A stretch of DNA of 64,000 nt, from positions 2,790,001-2,854,000 of the forward strand of contig NZ_CAMDRE010000001.1 of NCBI RefSeq assembly GCF_945906775.1, written 5' to 3'. Below, piece by piece: positions 43,366 to 53,492 of the stretch; positions within the stretch are counted from its first letter, which is position 1, and every line of letters begins with the position of its first letter. Below the pieces are notes generated by a model. The model worked only from the letters and a program-made list of their open reading frames with translations, searched no databases and was not told the DNA's origin. The position numbers were made by a program, and so were the translations under genes. The DNA is from Citrobacter sp. Marseille-Q6884. Its GTDB lineage: Bacteria > Pseudomonadota > Gammaproteobacteria > Enterobacterales > Enterobacteriaceae.

Positions 43366-46300
43366 TTGAGCCAGGAATACACTGAAGACAAAGACGTCAC
43401 ATTGACGAAGTTAAGCAGCGGGCGCCGCCTTCTGGAAGCGCTACTGATCCTTATTGCCCTTTTTGCCGTCTGGTTGATGGCTGCCTTACTCAGCTTTAAC
43501 CCTTCGGATCCCAGTTGGTCACAAACCGCATGGCACGAGCCTATCCATAATCTGGGGGGAATCCCTGGCGCATGGCTGGCTGATACGCTGTTCTTTATTT
43601 TTGGCGTCATGGCCTACACCATTCCCGTCATTATTGTCGGCGGCTGTTGGTTTGCCTGGCGACACCAGGCCAGCGACGAATATGTCGATTATTTTGCCGT
43701 ATCGCTACGCATTATTGGCGTACTGGCGCTTATTTTAACGTCATGTGGTCTGGCGGCGATCAATGCCGATGACATCTGGTATTTCGCTTCTGGCGGCGTG
43801 ATTGGCAGTCTGCTCAGTACAACGCTGCAACCTCTGCTGCACAGCAGTGGTGGAACGCTCACGCTCCTGTGCATCTGGGCCGCAGGGCTGACGCTGTTTA
43901 CCGGCTGGTCGTGGGTGAGCATCGCGGAAAAACTGGGTGGTTGGTTACTCAATATCCTGACGTTTGCCAGCAACCGTACTCGCCGTGACGACACCTGGGT
44001 CGATGATGATGAGTATGAAGACGACGAAGAGTCTGCCGATGCAGGTAACGTTAAACAGCATGAGTCGCGTCGGGCACGTATTCTCCGTGGCGCATTAGCG
44101 CGTCGTAAACGTCTGGCTGAGAAATTTACTAATCCGCTTGGGCGTCATACCGATGCGGCGCTGTTCTCTGGCAAACGCATGGATGATGAAGATGACATTC
44201 AATACAGCGCCCGTGGCGTTGCCGCCGATCCGAACGATGTCCTGTTTTCAGGCAATCGTGCGACAGTGCCGGAATATGATGAATTCGACCCGCTGTTAAA
44301 TGGTCATTCTGTCACTGAACCTGTGGCAGCCGCTGCTGCGGCAACAGTGGCAGCACAAGCCTGGAGCGCGCCTGTTGATCCGCTGATGCAGACGCCGTCA
44401 GTACCCGACGCTATGCCTGTGCAACCTTCTCCTGCTGCAGCATGGCAACCCGTGACTGGACCACAAACGGCGGAACCCGCTGTCGTACCTGCGCCAGAAG
44501 GTTATCCGCAGCCAACCCAGTACGCCCATCCGGCGGTGCAACCTTATGAAGCGTGGCAACAGCCTGCACCGGTTGAGCCTCAGCCACAGTACGCTGTGCC
44601 GCCAGTTGCTGAACAACCGGTGATGCCGCAATCGCAAATGCCATGGCAGACGCAAGAAACCCCTGTGGCGGAACAAACCTGGCAACCCGAACCTGTTTAT
44701 CAGCAAAACGCGCCTCTCCAGACGCAACCTGTCTATCAACCGGAAGTGGTTCAGCAGCAGCCTGTCGTTCACCAACAACCCGTTGTTGAGCAACCGCCTG
44801 TTGTGGAGCCAGAACCTGTCGTTGAAGAGACTAAACCCGCTCGCCCGCCACTTTATTATTTTGAAGAAGTGGAAGAAAAACGCGCGCGTGAACGTGAACA
44901 GCTTGCGGCCTGGTATCAGCCTATTCCTGAGCCTGTAAAAGAGCCGGAGCGGGTGAAACCTTCCATGCCATCAATGCCGACTCCAGCCGCCATACCACCG
45001 ATTGAATCGGTCGCTGCCGTCGCACCGTTGGCTGCAGGTGTGAAAACCGCAGCGCTGGGGGCCGGGGCAGCGGCAAGCGCTGCTGCAGCGCCGGTGTTTA
45101 GCCTTGCGGGCAGCGGTGCGCCGCGCCCACAGGTGAAAGAGGGGATTGGTCCGCAACTGCCGCGTCCGAATCGTGTGCGTGTTCCGACGCGTCGTGAGCT
45201 GGCATCGTACGGTATAAAATTACCGTCGCAACGGATGGCTGAAGAGAAGGCGCGTGAAGAGCAGCTTGATACAGATGCGCAATATACTGACGACGAAATT
45301 GATGCCATGCAGCAGGATGAGCTGGCGCGTCAGTTTGCGCAGTCACAGCAGCATCGTTATGGAGAAGAGTATCAGGACGATACGAATCAGGATGAAGACG
45401 AAGATTCCGCGGCAGAAGCGGAACTGGCTCGTCAGTTTGCCTCTTCTCAGCAGCAGCGTTATTCCGGTGAGCAGCCCGCAGGGGCCAATCCATTCTCGCT
45501 TGATGACTTTGCATTTTCGCCGATGAAAGCGCTGGTGGATGACGGCCCGCATGAGCCGCTGTTCACGCCAGGCGTGATGCCTGAGGCGACGCCTGCGCCG
45601 CAATATCAGCAGCCGTCGCAGCCTGTCGCGCCGCAGCAGCACTATCAGCAACCGCCACAGCCTGTTGCACCGCAGCAGCACTATCAGCAGCCGCCACAGC
45701 CTGTCGCACCGCAGCAGCATTATCAGCAGCCGCCACAGCCTGTCGCACCGCAGCAGCATTATCAGCAGCCGTCACAGCCTGTCGCACCGCAGCCGCAGGA
45801 CAGCTTGATCCATCCGTTATTGATGCGTAATGGTGATAGCCGCCCTGTGCAGCGCCCAACTACGCCGTTGCCATCGCTGGATCTGCTGACGCCGCCGCCG
45901 AGTGAAGTTGAACCCGTGGATACTTTTGCGCTGGAGCAAATGGCTCGTTTGGTGGAAGCGCGACTGGCGGATTTCCGGATTAAAGCGGATGTGGTGAACT
46001 ATTCGCCAGGTCCGGTGATTACCCGTTTCGAACTGAACCTGGCGCCGGGCGTGAAAGCCGCGCGTATTTCTAACCTTTCACGTGACCTGGCGCGTTCGCT
46101 GTCAACCGTTGCGGTGCGTGTGGTGGAAGTGATTCCGGGTAAACCGTATGTAGGCCTGGAACTGCCGAACAAAAAACGTCAGACCGTGTATTTACGCGAA
46201 GTGCTGGATAACGCGAAATTCCGCGAAAACCCTTCTCCGCTGACCGTTGTACTGGGGAAAGATATCGCGGGCGAACCGGTTGTTGCCGATCTGGCTAAGA

Positions 46301-47340
46301 TGCCTCACCTGCTGGTTGCGGGGACCACGGGTTCCGGTAAGTCCGTTGGGGTTAACGCCATGATCCTCAGTATGCTGTACAAGGCGCAACCGGAAGACGT
46401 TCGTTTCATCATGATTGACCCGAAAATGCTGGAACTTTCCGTTTATGAAGGGATCCCGCATCTGCTGACTGAAGTCGTTACGGACATGAAAGATGCGGCC
46501 AATGCCTTGCGCTGGAGCGTCAATGAAATGGAACGTCGCTATAAGCTGATGTCGGCGCTGGGTGTGCGTAACCTCGCGGGTTATAACGAAAAAATCGCTG
46601 AAGCAGCCCGTATGGGGCGTCCGATTCCTGACCCGTACTGGAAACCTGGCGATAGTATGGATGTCCAGCATCCCGTTCTGGAAAAACTGCCGTATATCGT
46701 CGTGCTGGTGGATGAGTTCGCTGACCTGATGATGACCGTCGGTAAAAAAGTTGAAGAACTGATCGCGCGTCTGGCGCAAAAAGCGCGTGCGGCAGGGATT
46801 CATCTGGTGCTGGCAACCCAGCGTCCATCGGTTGACGTGATTACCGGGTTGATTAAAGCCAATATTCCGACCCGTATCGCCTTTACTGTATCCAGTAAGA
46901 TTGATTCACGCACCATACTCGATCAGAGTGGCGCAGAGTCGTTGCTGGGCATGGGGGATATGCTTTATTCGGGACCAAACTCCACCATGCCGGTGCGTGT
47001 ACATGGCGCGTTTGTGCGTGACCAGGAAGTACATGCGGTTGTTCAGGACTGGAAAGCGCGTGGGCGTCCACAATATGTTGATGGCATCACCTCCGACAGC
47101 GAAAGTGAAGGCGGTTGTGGTGGCTTTGATGGTGGGGAAGAGCTGGATCCCTTGTTCGACCAGGCCGTCAAGTTCGTCACAGAAAAACGTAAAGCCTCAA
47201 TCTCCGGCGTCCAGCGTCAGTTCCGTATTGGTTACAACCGTGCAGCACGCATCATTGAACAAATGGAAGCGCAGGGTATTGTCAGTGAGCAGGGGCATAA
47301 TGGTAATCGTGAAGTGCTGGCTCCGCCGCCCTTTGATTGA
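43366..47340 (+). CDS. ftsK: FtsK, DNA translocase of the divisome
   Basis: A 1324-residue protein in three parts. The N-terminal 200 residues contain four membrane helices (LLEALLILIALFAVWLMAALL and others) needed for septation. A long Pro/Gln-rich linker of about 600 residues includes a tandem repeat (separate entry). The C-terminal RecA-like motor carries Walker A GTTGSGKSVGVNA, Walker B IVVLVDEFADLM and the winged-helix gamma domain (ISGVQRQFRIGYNRAARIIEQM) that reads KOPS and activates XerCD. The start is the TTG at 43366, with CTGGAGAG upstream, as in E. coli. E. coli FtsK has 1329 residues; the difference is in the linker. SOS-inducible through the upstream LexA box. Confidence 0.97.
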   Translation: MSQEYTEDKDVTLTKLSSGRRLLEALLILIALFAVWLMAALLSFNPSDPSWSQTAWHEPIHNLGGIPGAWLADTLFFIFGVMAYTIPVIIVGGCWFAWRHQASDEYVDYFAVSLRIIGVLALILTSCGLAAINADDIWYFASGGVIGSLLSTTLQPLLHSSGGTLTLLCIWAAGLTLFTGWSWVSIAEKLGGWLLNILTFASNRTRRDDTWVDDDEYEDDEESADAGNVKQHESRRARILRGALARRKRLAEKFTNPLGRHTDAALFSGKRMDDEDDIQYSARGVAADPNDVLFSGNRATVPEYDEFDPLLNGHSVTEPVAAAAAATVAAQAWSAPVDPLMQTPSVPDAMPVQPSPAAAWQPVTGPQTAEPAVVPAPEGYPQPTQYAHPAVQPYEAWQQPAPVEPQPQYAVPPVAEQPVMPQSQMPWQTQETPVAEQTWQPEPVYQQNAPLQTQPVYQPEVVQQQPVVHQQPVVEQPPVVEPEPVVEETKPARPPLYYFEEVEEKRAREREQLAAWYQPIPEPVKEPERVKPSMPSMPTPAAIPPIESVAAVAPLAAGVKTAALGAGAAASAAAAPVFSLAGSGAPRPQVKEGIGPQLPRPNRVRVPTRRELASYGIKLPSQRMAEEKAREEQLDTDAQYTDDEIDAMQQDELARQFAQSQQHRYGEEYQDDTNQDEDEDSAAEAELARQFASSQQQRYSGEQPAGANPFSLDDFAFSPMKALVDDGPHEPLFTPGVMPEATPAPQYQQPSQPVAPQQHYQQPPQPVAPQQHYQQPPQPVAPQQHYQQPPQPVAPQQHYQQPSQPVAPQPQDSLIHPLLMRNGDSRPVQRPTTPLPSLDLLTPPPSEVEPVDTFALEQMARLVEARLADFRIKADVVNYSPGPVITRFELNLAPGVKAARISNLSRDLARSLSTVAVRVVEVIPGKPYVGLELPNKKRQTVYLREVLDNAKFRENPSPLTVVLGKDIAGEPVVADLAKMPHLLVAGTTGSGKSVGVNAMILSMLYKAQPEDVRFIMIDPKMLELSVYEGIPHLLTEVVTDMKDAANALRWSVNEMERRYKLMSALGVRNLAGYNEKIAEAARMGRPIPDPYWKPGDSMDVQHPVLEKLPYIVVLVDEFADLMMTVGKKVEELIARLAQKARAAGIHLVLATQRPSVDVITGLIKANIPTRIAFTVSSKIDSRTILDQSGAESLLGMGDMLYSGPNSTMPVRVHGAFVRDQEVHAVVQDWKARGRPQYVDGITSDSESEGGCGGFDGGEELDPLFDQAVKFVTEKRKASISGVQRQFRIGYNRAARIIEQMEAQGIVSEQGHNGNREVLAPPPFD
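45601..45795 (+). repeat. Tandem 39-bp repeats in the ftsK linker
   Basis: About five copies of a 39-bp unit encode QPVAPQQHYQQPP or close variants. It is an in-frame coding minisatellite, the usual length-variable part of enterobacterial FtsK. Confidence 0.9.
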
Positions 47341-47451
47341 TTGCAAAGTTAAGTAATTCAGTATTTTCTACTTTCCTCATGCTGATTTTTGGCCTGGAAT
47401 GGATAGCAGAGGGATCTCCCCGTCGGGAGTGACGTATTTTGAGGAATAACG

Positions 47452-48063
47452 ATGAAAAGAATCGCAATCACCTGTGCATTACTGTCGAGCTTTGTGGTGA
47501 GTAGCGTTTGGGCTGACGCCGCCAGCGACCTGAAAAGCCGTCTGGATAAAGTCAGCAGCTTCCACGCCAGCTTTACCCAAAAGGTGACGGATGGCAGCGG
47601 CGCGGCAGTGCAGGAAGGTCAGGGTGATTTATGGGTTAAACGTCCAAATCTGTTTAACTGGCATATGACGCAGCCTGACGAGAGCATTCTGGTTTCCGAC
47701 GGCAAAACGCTGTGGTTCTTTAACCCGTTTGTCGAGCAGGCGACTGCAACCTGGCTGAAAGATGCTACGGGAAATACACCGTTTATGCTGATTGCGCGTA
47801 ACCAGTCCAGCGACTGGCAGCAATACAACATCAAACAAAACGGTGATGATTTTGTGCTGACCCCGAAAACCAGCAGCGGTAATCTGAAGCAGTTCACCAT
47901 TAATGTCGGACGTGATGGGACTATCCATCAGTTCAGCGCTGTTGAGCAAGATGACCAGCGCAGCAGCTATCAGCTGAAATCTCAGCAGAATGGTGCAATT
48001 GAACCTTCGAAATTCACCTTTACCCCGCCACAAGGTGTAACGGTGGACGATCAACGTAAGTAG
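47452..48063 (+). CDS. lolA: LolA, periplasmic lipoprotein chaperone
   Basis: A 203-residue protein, the same length as in E. coli. The signal peptide is residues 1-21 (RIAITCALLSSFVVSSVWA). The mature protein starts DAASDLKSRLDKVSSFHASF and has the LolA half-barrel with lipid-contacting aromatic residues (LWVKRPNLFNWHM, KTLWFFNPF). It accepts lipoproteins from LolCDE and carries them to LolB. GAGGA precedes the ATG. rarA follows 10 bases after the stop, suggesting co-transcription. Confidence 0.96.
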   Translation: MKRIAITCALLSSFVVSSVWADAASDLKSRLDKVSSFHASFTQKVTDGSGAAVQEGQGDLWVKRPNLFNWHMTQPDESILVSDGKTLWFFNPFVEQATATWLKDATGNTPFMLIARNQSSDWQQYNIKQNGDDFVLTPKTSSGNLKQFTINVGRDGTIHQFSAVEQDDQRSSYQLKSQQNGAIEPSKFTFTPPQGVTVDDQRK

Positions 48064-48073
48064 AGGCGTGTGA

Positions 48074-49417
48074 GTGGGCAATCTGTCGCTCGATTTTTCT
48101 GATAACACCTTTCAGCCCCTGGCCGCGCGAATGCGGCCAGAAAATTTAGCGCAGTATATCGGCCAGCAGCATTTGCTGGCTGCAGGGAAACCCTTGCCGC
48201 GCGCCATTGAGGCCGGACACCTGCACTCCATGATTTTATGGGGGCCGCCGGGAACGGGCAAAACGACGCTGGCTGAAGTGATTGCGCGTTATGCGAACGC
48301 CGATGTTGAACGCATTTCGGCGGTCACTTCAGGCGTGAAAGAAATTCGTGAAGCCATAGAGCGCGCACGTCAGAACCGCAACGCGGGTCGGCGTACTATC
48401 TTGTTTGTGGACGAAGTTCACCGGTTTAATAAAAGCCAGCAGGATGCGTTTCTTCCGCATATTGAAGATGGCACGATTACATTTATTGGCGCCACCACAG
48501 AAAATCCCTCTTTTGAACTCAACTCAGCATTATTGTCACGTGCGCGTGTCTATTTACTGAAATCGCTAACCACTGACGATATCGAGCAGGTGCTGGATCA
48601 GGCGATGGAAGATAAAGCCCGTGGTTACGGCGGCCAGGATATTGTTCTGCCGAATGAAACCCGTCGGGCGATTGCTGAGCTGGTGAATGGTGATGCGCGG
48701 CGGGCGTTAAATACGCTGGAAATGATGGCCGATATGGCCGAAGTGGACGGCAGTGGAAAACGCGTTTTACAGCCCGCGTTGCTGACGGAGATTGCCGGCG
48801 AGCGTAGTGCGCGCTTCGATAATAAAGGCGATCGTTTTTATGATCTTATCTCCGCATTGCACAAGTCGGTACGCGGCAGTGCGCCGGATGCGGCGCTTTA
48901 CTGGTATGCCCGCATCATTACTGCGGGGGGCGATCCGTTGTATGTTGCACGCCGCTGTCTGGCAATTGCGTCTGAAGATGTAGGCAACGCCGATCCCCGT
49001 GCAATGCAGGTAGCGATTTCGGCATGGGATTGTTTCACTCGCGTTGGGCCAGCTGAAGGTGAGCGGGCCATTGCGCAGGCGATTGTTTATCTGGCTTGCG
49101 CGCCGAAAAGTAATGCGGTTTACACCGCCTTTAAAGCTGCACTGGCGGATGCCCGCGAACGCCCGGATTACGATGTGCCGGTACATCTGCGCAATGCGCC
49201 GACCAAACTGATGAAAGAGATGGGTTACGGTCAGGAATATCGCTATGCCCACGATGAGCCGAATGCCTATGCTGCCGGGGAGGAATACTTCCCACAGGAA
49301 ATGGCACAAACGCGCTATTATCACCCTACAAACAGAGGTCTTGAGGGTAAGATTGGCGAAAAGCTCGCCTGGCTTGCCGGACAGGATCAAAATAGCCCTA
49401 TAAAACGCTACCGTTAG
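48074..49417 (+). CDS. rarA: RarA (MgsA), replication-recombination AAA+ ATPase
   Basis: A 447-residue AAA+ protein, the same length as in E. coli. Walker A is WGPPGTGKTT, Walker B LFVDEVHRF, sensor 1 GATTENPSFELNSAL, and sensor 2 NGDARRALNTLEMM; the C-terminal tetramerisation domain ends PIKRYR. It works at stalled forks alongside RecA and SSB. The start is the GTG at 48074, giving MGNLSLDFSDNTF. It sits between lolA and serS as in E. coli. Confidence 0.96.
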   Translation: MGNLSLDFSDNTFQPLAARMRPENLAQYIGQQHLLAAGKPLPRAIEAGHLHSMILWGPPGTGKTTLAEVIARYANADVERISAVTSGVKEIREAIERARQNRNAGRRTILFVDEVHRFNKSQQDAFLPHIEDGTITFIGATTENPSFELNSALLSRARVYLLKSLTTDDIEQVLDQAMEDKARGYGGQDIVLPNETRRAIAELVNGDARRALNTLEMMADMAEVDGSGKRVLQPALLTEIAGERSARFDNKGDRFYDLISALHKSVRGSAPDAALYWYARIITAGGDPLYVARRCLAIASEDVGNADPRAMQVAISAWDCFTRVGPAEGERAIAQAIVYLACAPKSNAVYTAFKAALADARERPDYDVPVHLRNAPTKLMKEMGYGQEYRYAHDEPNAYAAGEEYFPQEMAQTRYYHPTNRGLEGKIGEKLAWLAGQDQNSPIKRYR

Positions 49418-49509
49418 TGTTATCGTTGCGGTAATGTTGTCGATGTATCCCTGTGACCGCAGGCTGTGGTCACTACCTCCTATTTTAATTCGATAAGCAC
49501 AGGATAAGC

Positions 49510-50802
49510 ATGCTCGATCCCAATCTGCTGCGTAATGAGCCAGACGCAGTCGCAGAAAAACTGGCAAGCCGGGGCTTTAAGCTGGATGTAGATAAGCTGC
49601 GCGCTCTTGAAGAGCGTCGTAAAGTTCTGCAGGTACAAACAGAAAACCTGCAGGCAGAGCGTAACTCTCGATCGAAATCCATCGGCCAGGCAAAAGCGCG
49701 CGGGGAAGATATCGAGTCTTTACGTCTGGAAGTGAACAAACTGGGCGAAGAGCTGGATGCCGCGAAAGCTGAACTTGATGCCCTGCAGGCTGAGATTCGT
49801 GATATTGCGCTGACCATTCCTAACCTGCCAGCGGACGAAGTGCCGGTGGGTAAAGATGAAAATGACAACATCGAAGTCAGCCGTTGGGGTACCCCACGTG
49901 AGTTTGATTTTGAAGTACGCGATCACGTTACCCTGGGTGAAATGCATACCGGGCTCGATTTTGCTGCGGCTGTTAAGCTGACCGGATCCCGTTTCGTCGT
50001 CATGAAAGGGCAGATTGCGCGTATGCATCGTGCGCTGTCTCAATTCATGCTGGATCTGCATACTGAACAGCACGGTTACAGCGAAAACTACGTTCCGTAT
50101 CTGGTTAACCATGACACGCTCTACGGTACGGGTCAGTTGCCGAAGTTTGCCGGTGATTTGTTCCATACGCGCCCGCTGGATGAAGAAGCCGACAGCAGCA
50201 ATTATGCGCTGATCCCAACGGCCGAAGTTCCGCTGACCAACCTGGTTCGCGATGAAATCATCGACGAAGACGCGCTGCCAATCAAAATGACTGCGCATAC
50301 GCCATGTTTCCGTTCTGAAGCTGGCTCTTACGGTCGTGATACCCGTGGTCTGATCCGTATGCACCAGTTCGACAAAGTTGAGATGGTGCAGATTGTACGT
50401 CCTGAAGATTCCATGGACGCACTGGAAGAGATGACCGGTCATGCTGAAAAAGTGCTTCAGCTGCTGGGTCTGCCGTATCGTAAGATCATTCTGTGCACAG
50501 GTGACATGGGCTTCGGCGCATGCAAAACCTACGATCTGGAAGTCTGGATCCCGGCGCAGAATACCTATCGCGAAATCTCTTCCTGCTCTAACGTGTGGGA
50601 TTTCCAGGCTCGTCGTATGCAGGCGCGTTGCCGCAGCAAATCCGACAAAAAGACCCGTCTGGTGCATACACTGAACGGTTCTGGTCTGGCGGTAGGTCGT
50701 ACGCTGGTTGCTGTAATGGAAAACTACCAGCAGGCTGATGGCCGCATTCAGGTACCGGAAGTATTACGTCCGTACATGAATGGTCTGGAATACATCGGTT
50801 AA
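49510..50802 (+). CDS. serS: SerS, seryl-tRNA synthetase
   Basis: A 430-residue class II synthetase, the same length as in E. coli. The N-terminal coiled-coil arm (residues about 30-100, GEELDAAKAELDALQAEI) grips the long variable arm of tRNA-Ser. Motif 2 is FRSEAGSYGRDTRGLIRMHQF, and motif 3 is GSGLAVGRTLVAVMEN. It charges tRNA-Ser, including serW in this window. It ends in a strong terminator. Confidence 0.98.
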   Translation: MLDPNLLRNEPDAVAEKLASRGFKLDVDKLRALEERRKVLQVQTENLQAERNSRSKSIGQAKARGEDIESLRLEVNKLGEELDAAKAELDALQAEIRDIALTIPNLPADEVPVGKDENDNIEVSRWGTPREFDFEVRDHVTLGEMHTGLDFAAAVKLTGSRFVVMKGQIARMHRALSQFMLDLHTEQHGYSENYVPYLVNHDTLYGTGQLPKFAGDLFHTRPLDEEADSSNYALIPTAEVPLTNLVRDEIIDEDALPIKMTAHTPCFRSEAGSYGRDTRGLIRMHQFDKVEMVQIVRPEDSMDALEEMTGHAEKVLQLLGLPYRKIILCTGDMGFGACKTYDLEVWIPAQNTYREISSCSNVWDFQARRMQARCRSKSDKKTRLVHTLNGSGLAVGRTLVAVMENYQQADGRIQVPEVLRPYMNGLEYIG

Positions 50803-50818
50803 GTCATCTTTTCCTGTT

Positions 50819-50846
50819 AAAAAAGCGCCTGCGGGCGCTTTTTTTG
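50819..50846 (+). terminator. Terminator of serS
   Basis: AAAAGCGCC, loop TGC, GGGCGCTTTTTTT: a strong rho-independent terminator 17 bases after the stop. Confidence 0.93.
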
Positions 50847-50853
50847 TGCCTGA

Positions 50854-50867
50854 TTGATACCGGACAA
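50854..50867 (+). promoter_or_regulatory. FNR-like site upstream of dmsA
   Basis: TTGATACCGGACAA fits the FNR pattern TTGAT-N4-ATCAA with two mismatches in the second half-site. dmsABC of E. coli is activated by FNR under anaerobiosis from a closely similar sequence. It lies about 170 bases ahead of dmsA, immediately after the serS terminator. Confidence 0.75.
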
Positions 50868-51037
50868 TAACCCTTACCTCGTTAGTGGTAATACTACCTT
50901 CGAATGAAGGACAGTATTTATCTCTGTCTTTCCGCAAATTCACTATATACCAATCTTTATAACGACAGTATCGATATATAAATATCTATACAACGAGTTT
51001 TTCTTTTTGTTTATTGTGAGCAGCAGAGTGAGCCACT

Positions 51038-53482
51038 ATGAAAACTAAGATCCCCGATGCCGTCCTGGCAGCTGAGGTGAGTCGTCGCGGTTTAGTCAAA
51101 ACGACGGCGATAGGCGGACTGGCGATGGCCAGTAGCGCGTTTACCCTGCCATTTACCCGTATTGCAAATGCCGCAGAAGCCATCAATCCCGCACAGATTA
51201 ATGAGAAAGTGATCTGGAGCGCGTGTACGGTGAACTGTGGTAGCCGCTGTCCTTTGCGAATGCATGTGGTGGACGGTGAAATAAAGTATGTGGAAACCGA
51301 TAATACTGGCGATGACAATTACGACGGTTTGCACCAGGTTCGCGCTTGTCTGCGTGGTCGCTCCATGCGTCGTCGTGTCTATAATCCCGACCGTCTGAAA
51401 TATCCGATGAAGCGGGTTGGTAAGCGCGGTGAGGGTAAATTTGAGCGTATCAGCTGGGATGAAGCCTACGACATCATCGCCAGCAATATGCAGCGTCTGA
51501 TTAAAGACTACGGTAACGAGTCGATCTACCTCAACTACGGTACCGGTACGTTGGGCGGCACGATGACGCGCTCATGGCCACCGGGAAAAACGCTGGTTGC
51601 TCGTCTGATGAACTGCTGTGGCGGCTACCTGAATCACTACGGTGATTACTCTTCTGCGCAAATTGCGGCCGGTCTGAATTATACCTACGGTGGTTGGGCT
51701 GATGGTAACAGCCCGTCTGATATTGAAAACAGCAAGTTGGTTGTTCTGTTTGGTAATAACCCCGGTGAAACCCGCATGAGCGGTGGTGGGGTAACCTATT
51801 ACCTGGAGCAGGCTCGACAGAAGTCAAATGCCCGTATGATCATTATCGATCCTCGTTATACGGATACGGGCGCGGGGCGTGAAGATGAATGGATCCCGAT
51901 TCGCCCGGGGACGGATGCGGCGCTCGTCAATGGTCTGGCGTATGTGTTGATCACAGAGAATATGGTTGATCAGCCATTCCTCGATAAATACTGCGTGGGG
52001 TATGACGAGAAAACCCTACCGGCAGGCGCACCGAAGAATGGTCACTATAAAGCTTACATTCTGGGTCAGGGTAAAGATGGTATCGCGAAGACCCCGGAAT
52101 GGGCGGCGCAGATAACCGGTATTCCGGCAGAGCGCATTGTTAAACTGGCGCGTGAAATTGGCAGTGCCAAACCGGCTTACATCAGCCAGGGCTGGGGACC
52201 ACAGCGTCACGCTAACGGTGAAATTGCCACTCGTGCCATTTCTATGCTGGCTATTCTGACCGGTAACGTGGGTATAAATGGCGGTAACAGCGGCGCGCGC
52301 GAGGGATCTTACGATTTGCCGTTTGAACGTATGCCTACGCTGGAAAACCCTGTTGAAACCAGCATTTCGATGTTTATGTGGACAGATGCGATTGAGCGTG
52401 GCCCGGAAATGACGGCGCTACGTGATGGCGTTCGTGGAAAAGATAAGCTCGATGTTCCGATTAAAATGATCTGGAACTATGCCGGTAACTGCATCATTAA
52501 CCAGCACTCTGATATCAACCGCACTCACGAAATCCTGCAGGATGATAAGAAGTGCGAAATGATCGTTGTCATCGACTGTCATATGACCTCTTCGGCGAAA
52601 TATGCCGATATCCTGCTACCGGATTGCACGGCTTCTGAACAGATGGACTTTGCGTTGGATGCATCCTGCGGGAATATGTCCTATGTGATTTTCACCGATC
52701 AAGCCATTAAACCGCGTTTTGAATGCAAGACTATCTATCAAATGACCAGTGAACTGGCGAAACGCCTTGGCGTAGAGCAGCAGTTTACCGAAGGACGTAC
52801 CCAGGAAGAGTGGATGCGTCATTTGTACGAACAGTCACGTAAAGCGATACCTGAACTGCCGACGTTTGAAGTCTTCCGTCAGCAAGGGATCTTTAAACAA
52901 CGTGACCCGGAAGGGCATCACGTGGCGTACAAAGCGTTCCGTGAGGATCCGAAAGCCAATCCGCTCACCACGCCGTCGGGTAAGATCGAAATTTATTCTC
53001 AGGCACTGGCAGAGATCGCTGCGACCTGGGAACTTCCTGAAGACGATGTGATCGATCCCTTACCGATTTATACCCCGGGCTTTGAAAGCTTAAACGATCC
53101 GCTGGTAGAGAAATTCCCTCTGCAATTGACGGGATTCCACTATAAGTCTCGTGTTCACTCAACCTATGGCAACGTCGATGTCCTGAAAGCGTCCTGCCGT
53201 CAGGAGATGTGGATCAACCCGATGGATGCGCAAAGGCGTGGGATTAACAACGGCGACAAGGTCCGCATTTTTAACGACCGCGGAGAGGTGCATATCGAGG
53301 CGAAAGTCACGCCGCGTATGATGCCAGGTGTCGTGGCACTCGGTGAAGGTGCGTGGTATGACCCGGATGTGAAGCGTGTGGATCAGGGCGGCTGTATTAA
53401 CGTGCTGACGACCCAGCGTCCTTCTCCTCTCGCCAAGGGGAACCCGTCACATACAAACCTTGTTCAGGTTGAAAAGGTGTAA
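51038..53482 (+). CDS. dmsA: DmsA, DMSO reductase catalytic subunit
   Basis: An 814-residue molybdopterin oxidoreductase, the same length as in E. coli. The twin-arginine signal SRRGLVK followed by a hydrophobic stretch exports the folded enzyme by Tat. The N-terminal Cys cluster (CTVNCGSRCPL, then VRACLRGR) binds the FS0 iron-sulfur centre, and the Mo-bisPGD ligand region is near NHYGDYSSAQ. It reduces DMSO and TMAO as terminal acceptors in anaerobic respiration, taking electrons from DmsB. First gene of dmsABC. Confidence 0.97.
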   Translation: MKTKIPDAVLAAEVSRRGLVKTTAIGGLAMASSAFTLPFTRIANAAEAINPAQINEKVIWSACTVNCGSRCPLRMHVVDGEIKYVETDNTGDDNYDGLHQVRACLRGRSMRRRVYNPDRLKYPMKRVGKRGEGKFERISWDEAYDIIASNMQRLIKDYGNESIYLNYGTGTLGGTMTRSWPPGKTLVARLMNCCGGYLNHYGDYSSAQIAAGLNYTYGGWADGNSPSDIENSKLVVLFGNNPGETRMSGGGVTYYLEQARQKSNARMIIIDPRYTDTGAGREDEWIPIRPGTDAALVNGLAYVLITENMVDQPFLDKYCVGYDEKTLPAGAPKNGHYKAYILGQGKDGIAKTPEWAAQITGIPAERIVKLAREIGSAKPAYISQGWGPQRHANGEIATRAISMLAILTGNVGINGGNSGAREGSYDLPFERMPTLENPVETSISMFMWTDAIERGPEMTALRDGVRGKDKLDVPIKMIWNYAGNCIINQHSDINRTHEILQDDKKCEMIVVIDCHMTSSAKYADILLPDCTASEQMDFALDASCGNMSYVIFTDQAIKPRFECKTIYQMTSELAKRLGVEQQFTEGRTQEEWMRHLYEQSRKAIPELPTFEVFRQQGIFKQRDPEGHHVAYKAFREDPKANPLTTPSGKIEIYSQALAEIAATWELPEDDVIDPLPIYTPGFESLNDPLVEKFPLQLTGFHYKSRVHSTYGNVDVLKASCRQEMWINPMDAQRRGINNGDKVRIFNDRGEVHIEAKVTPRMMPGVVALGEGAWYDPDVKRVDQGGCINVLTTQRPSPLAKGNPSHTNLVQVEKV

Positions 53483-53492
53483 GGAGTAACCG

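Noticed and set aside
45601..45795. Regular repeats that might suggest a CRISPR array
   Set aside because: The repeats are contiguous, without unique spacers, and are in-frame codons of the FtsK linker.
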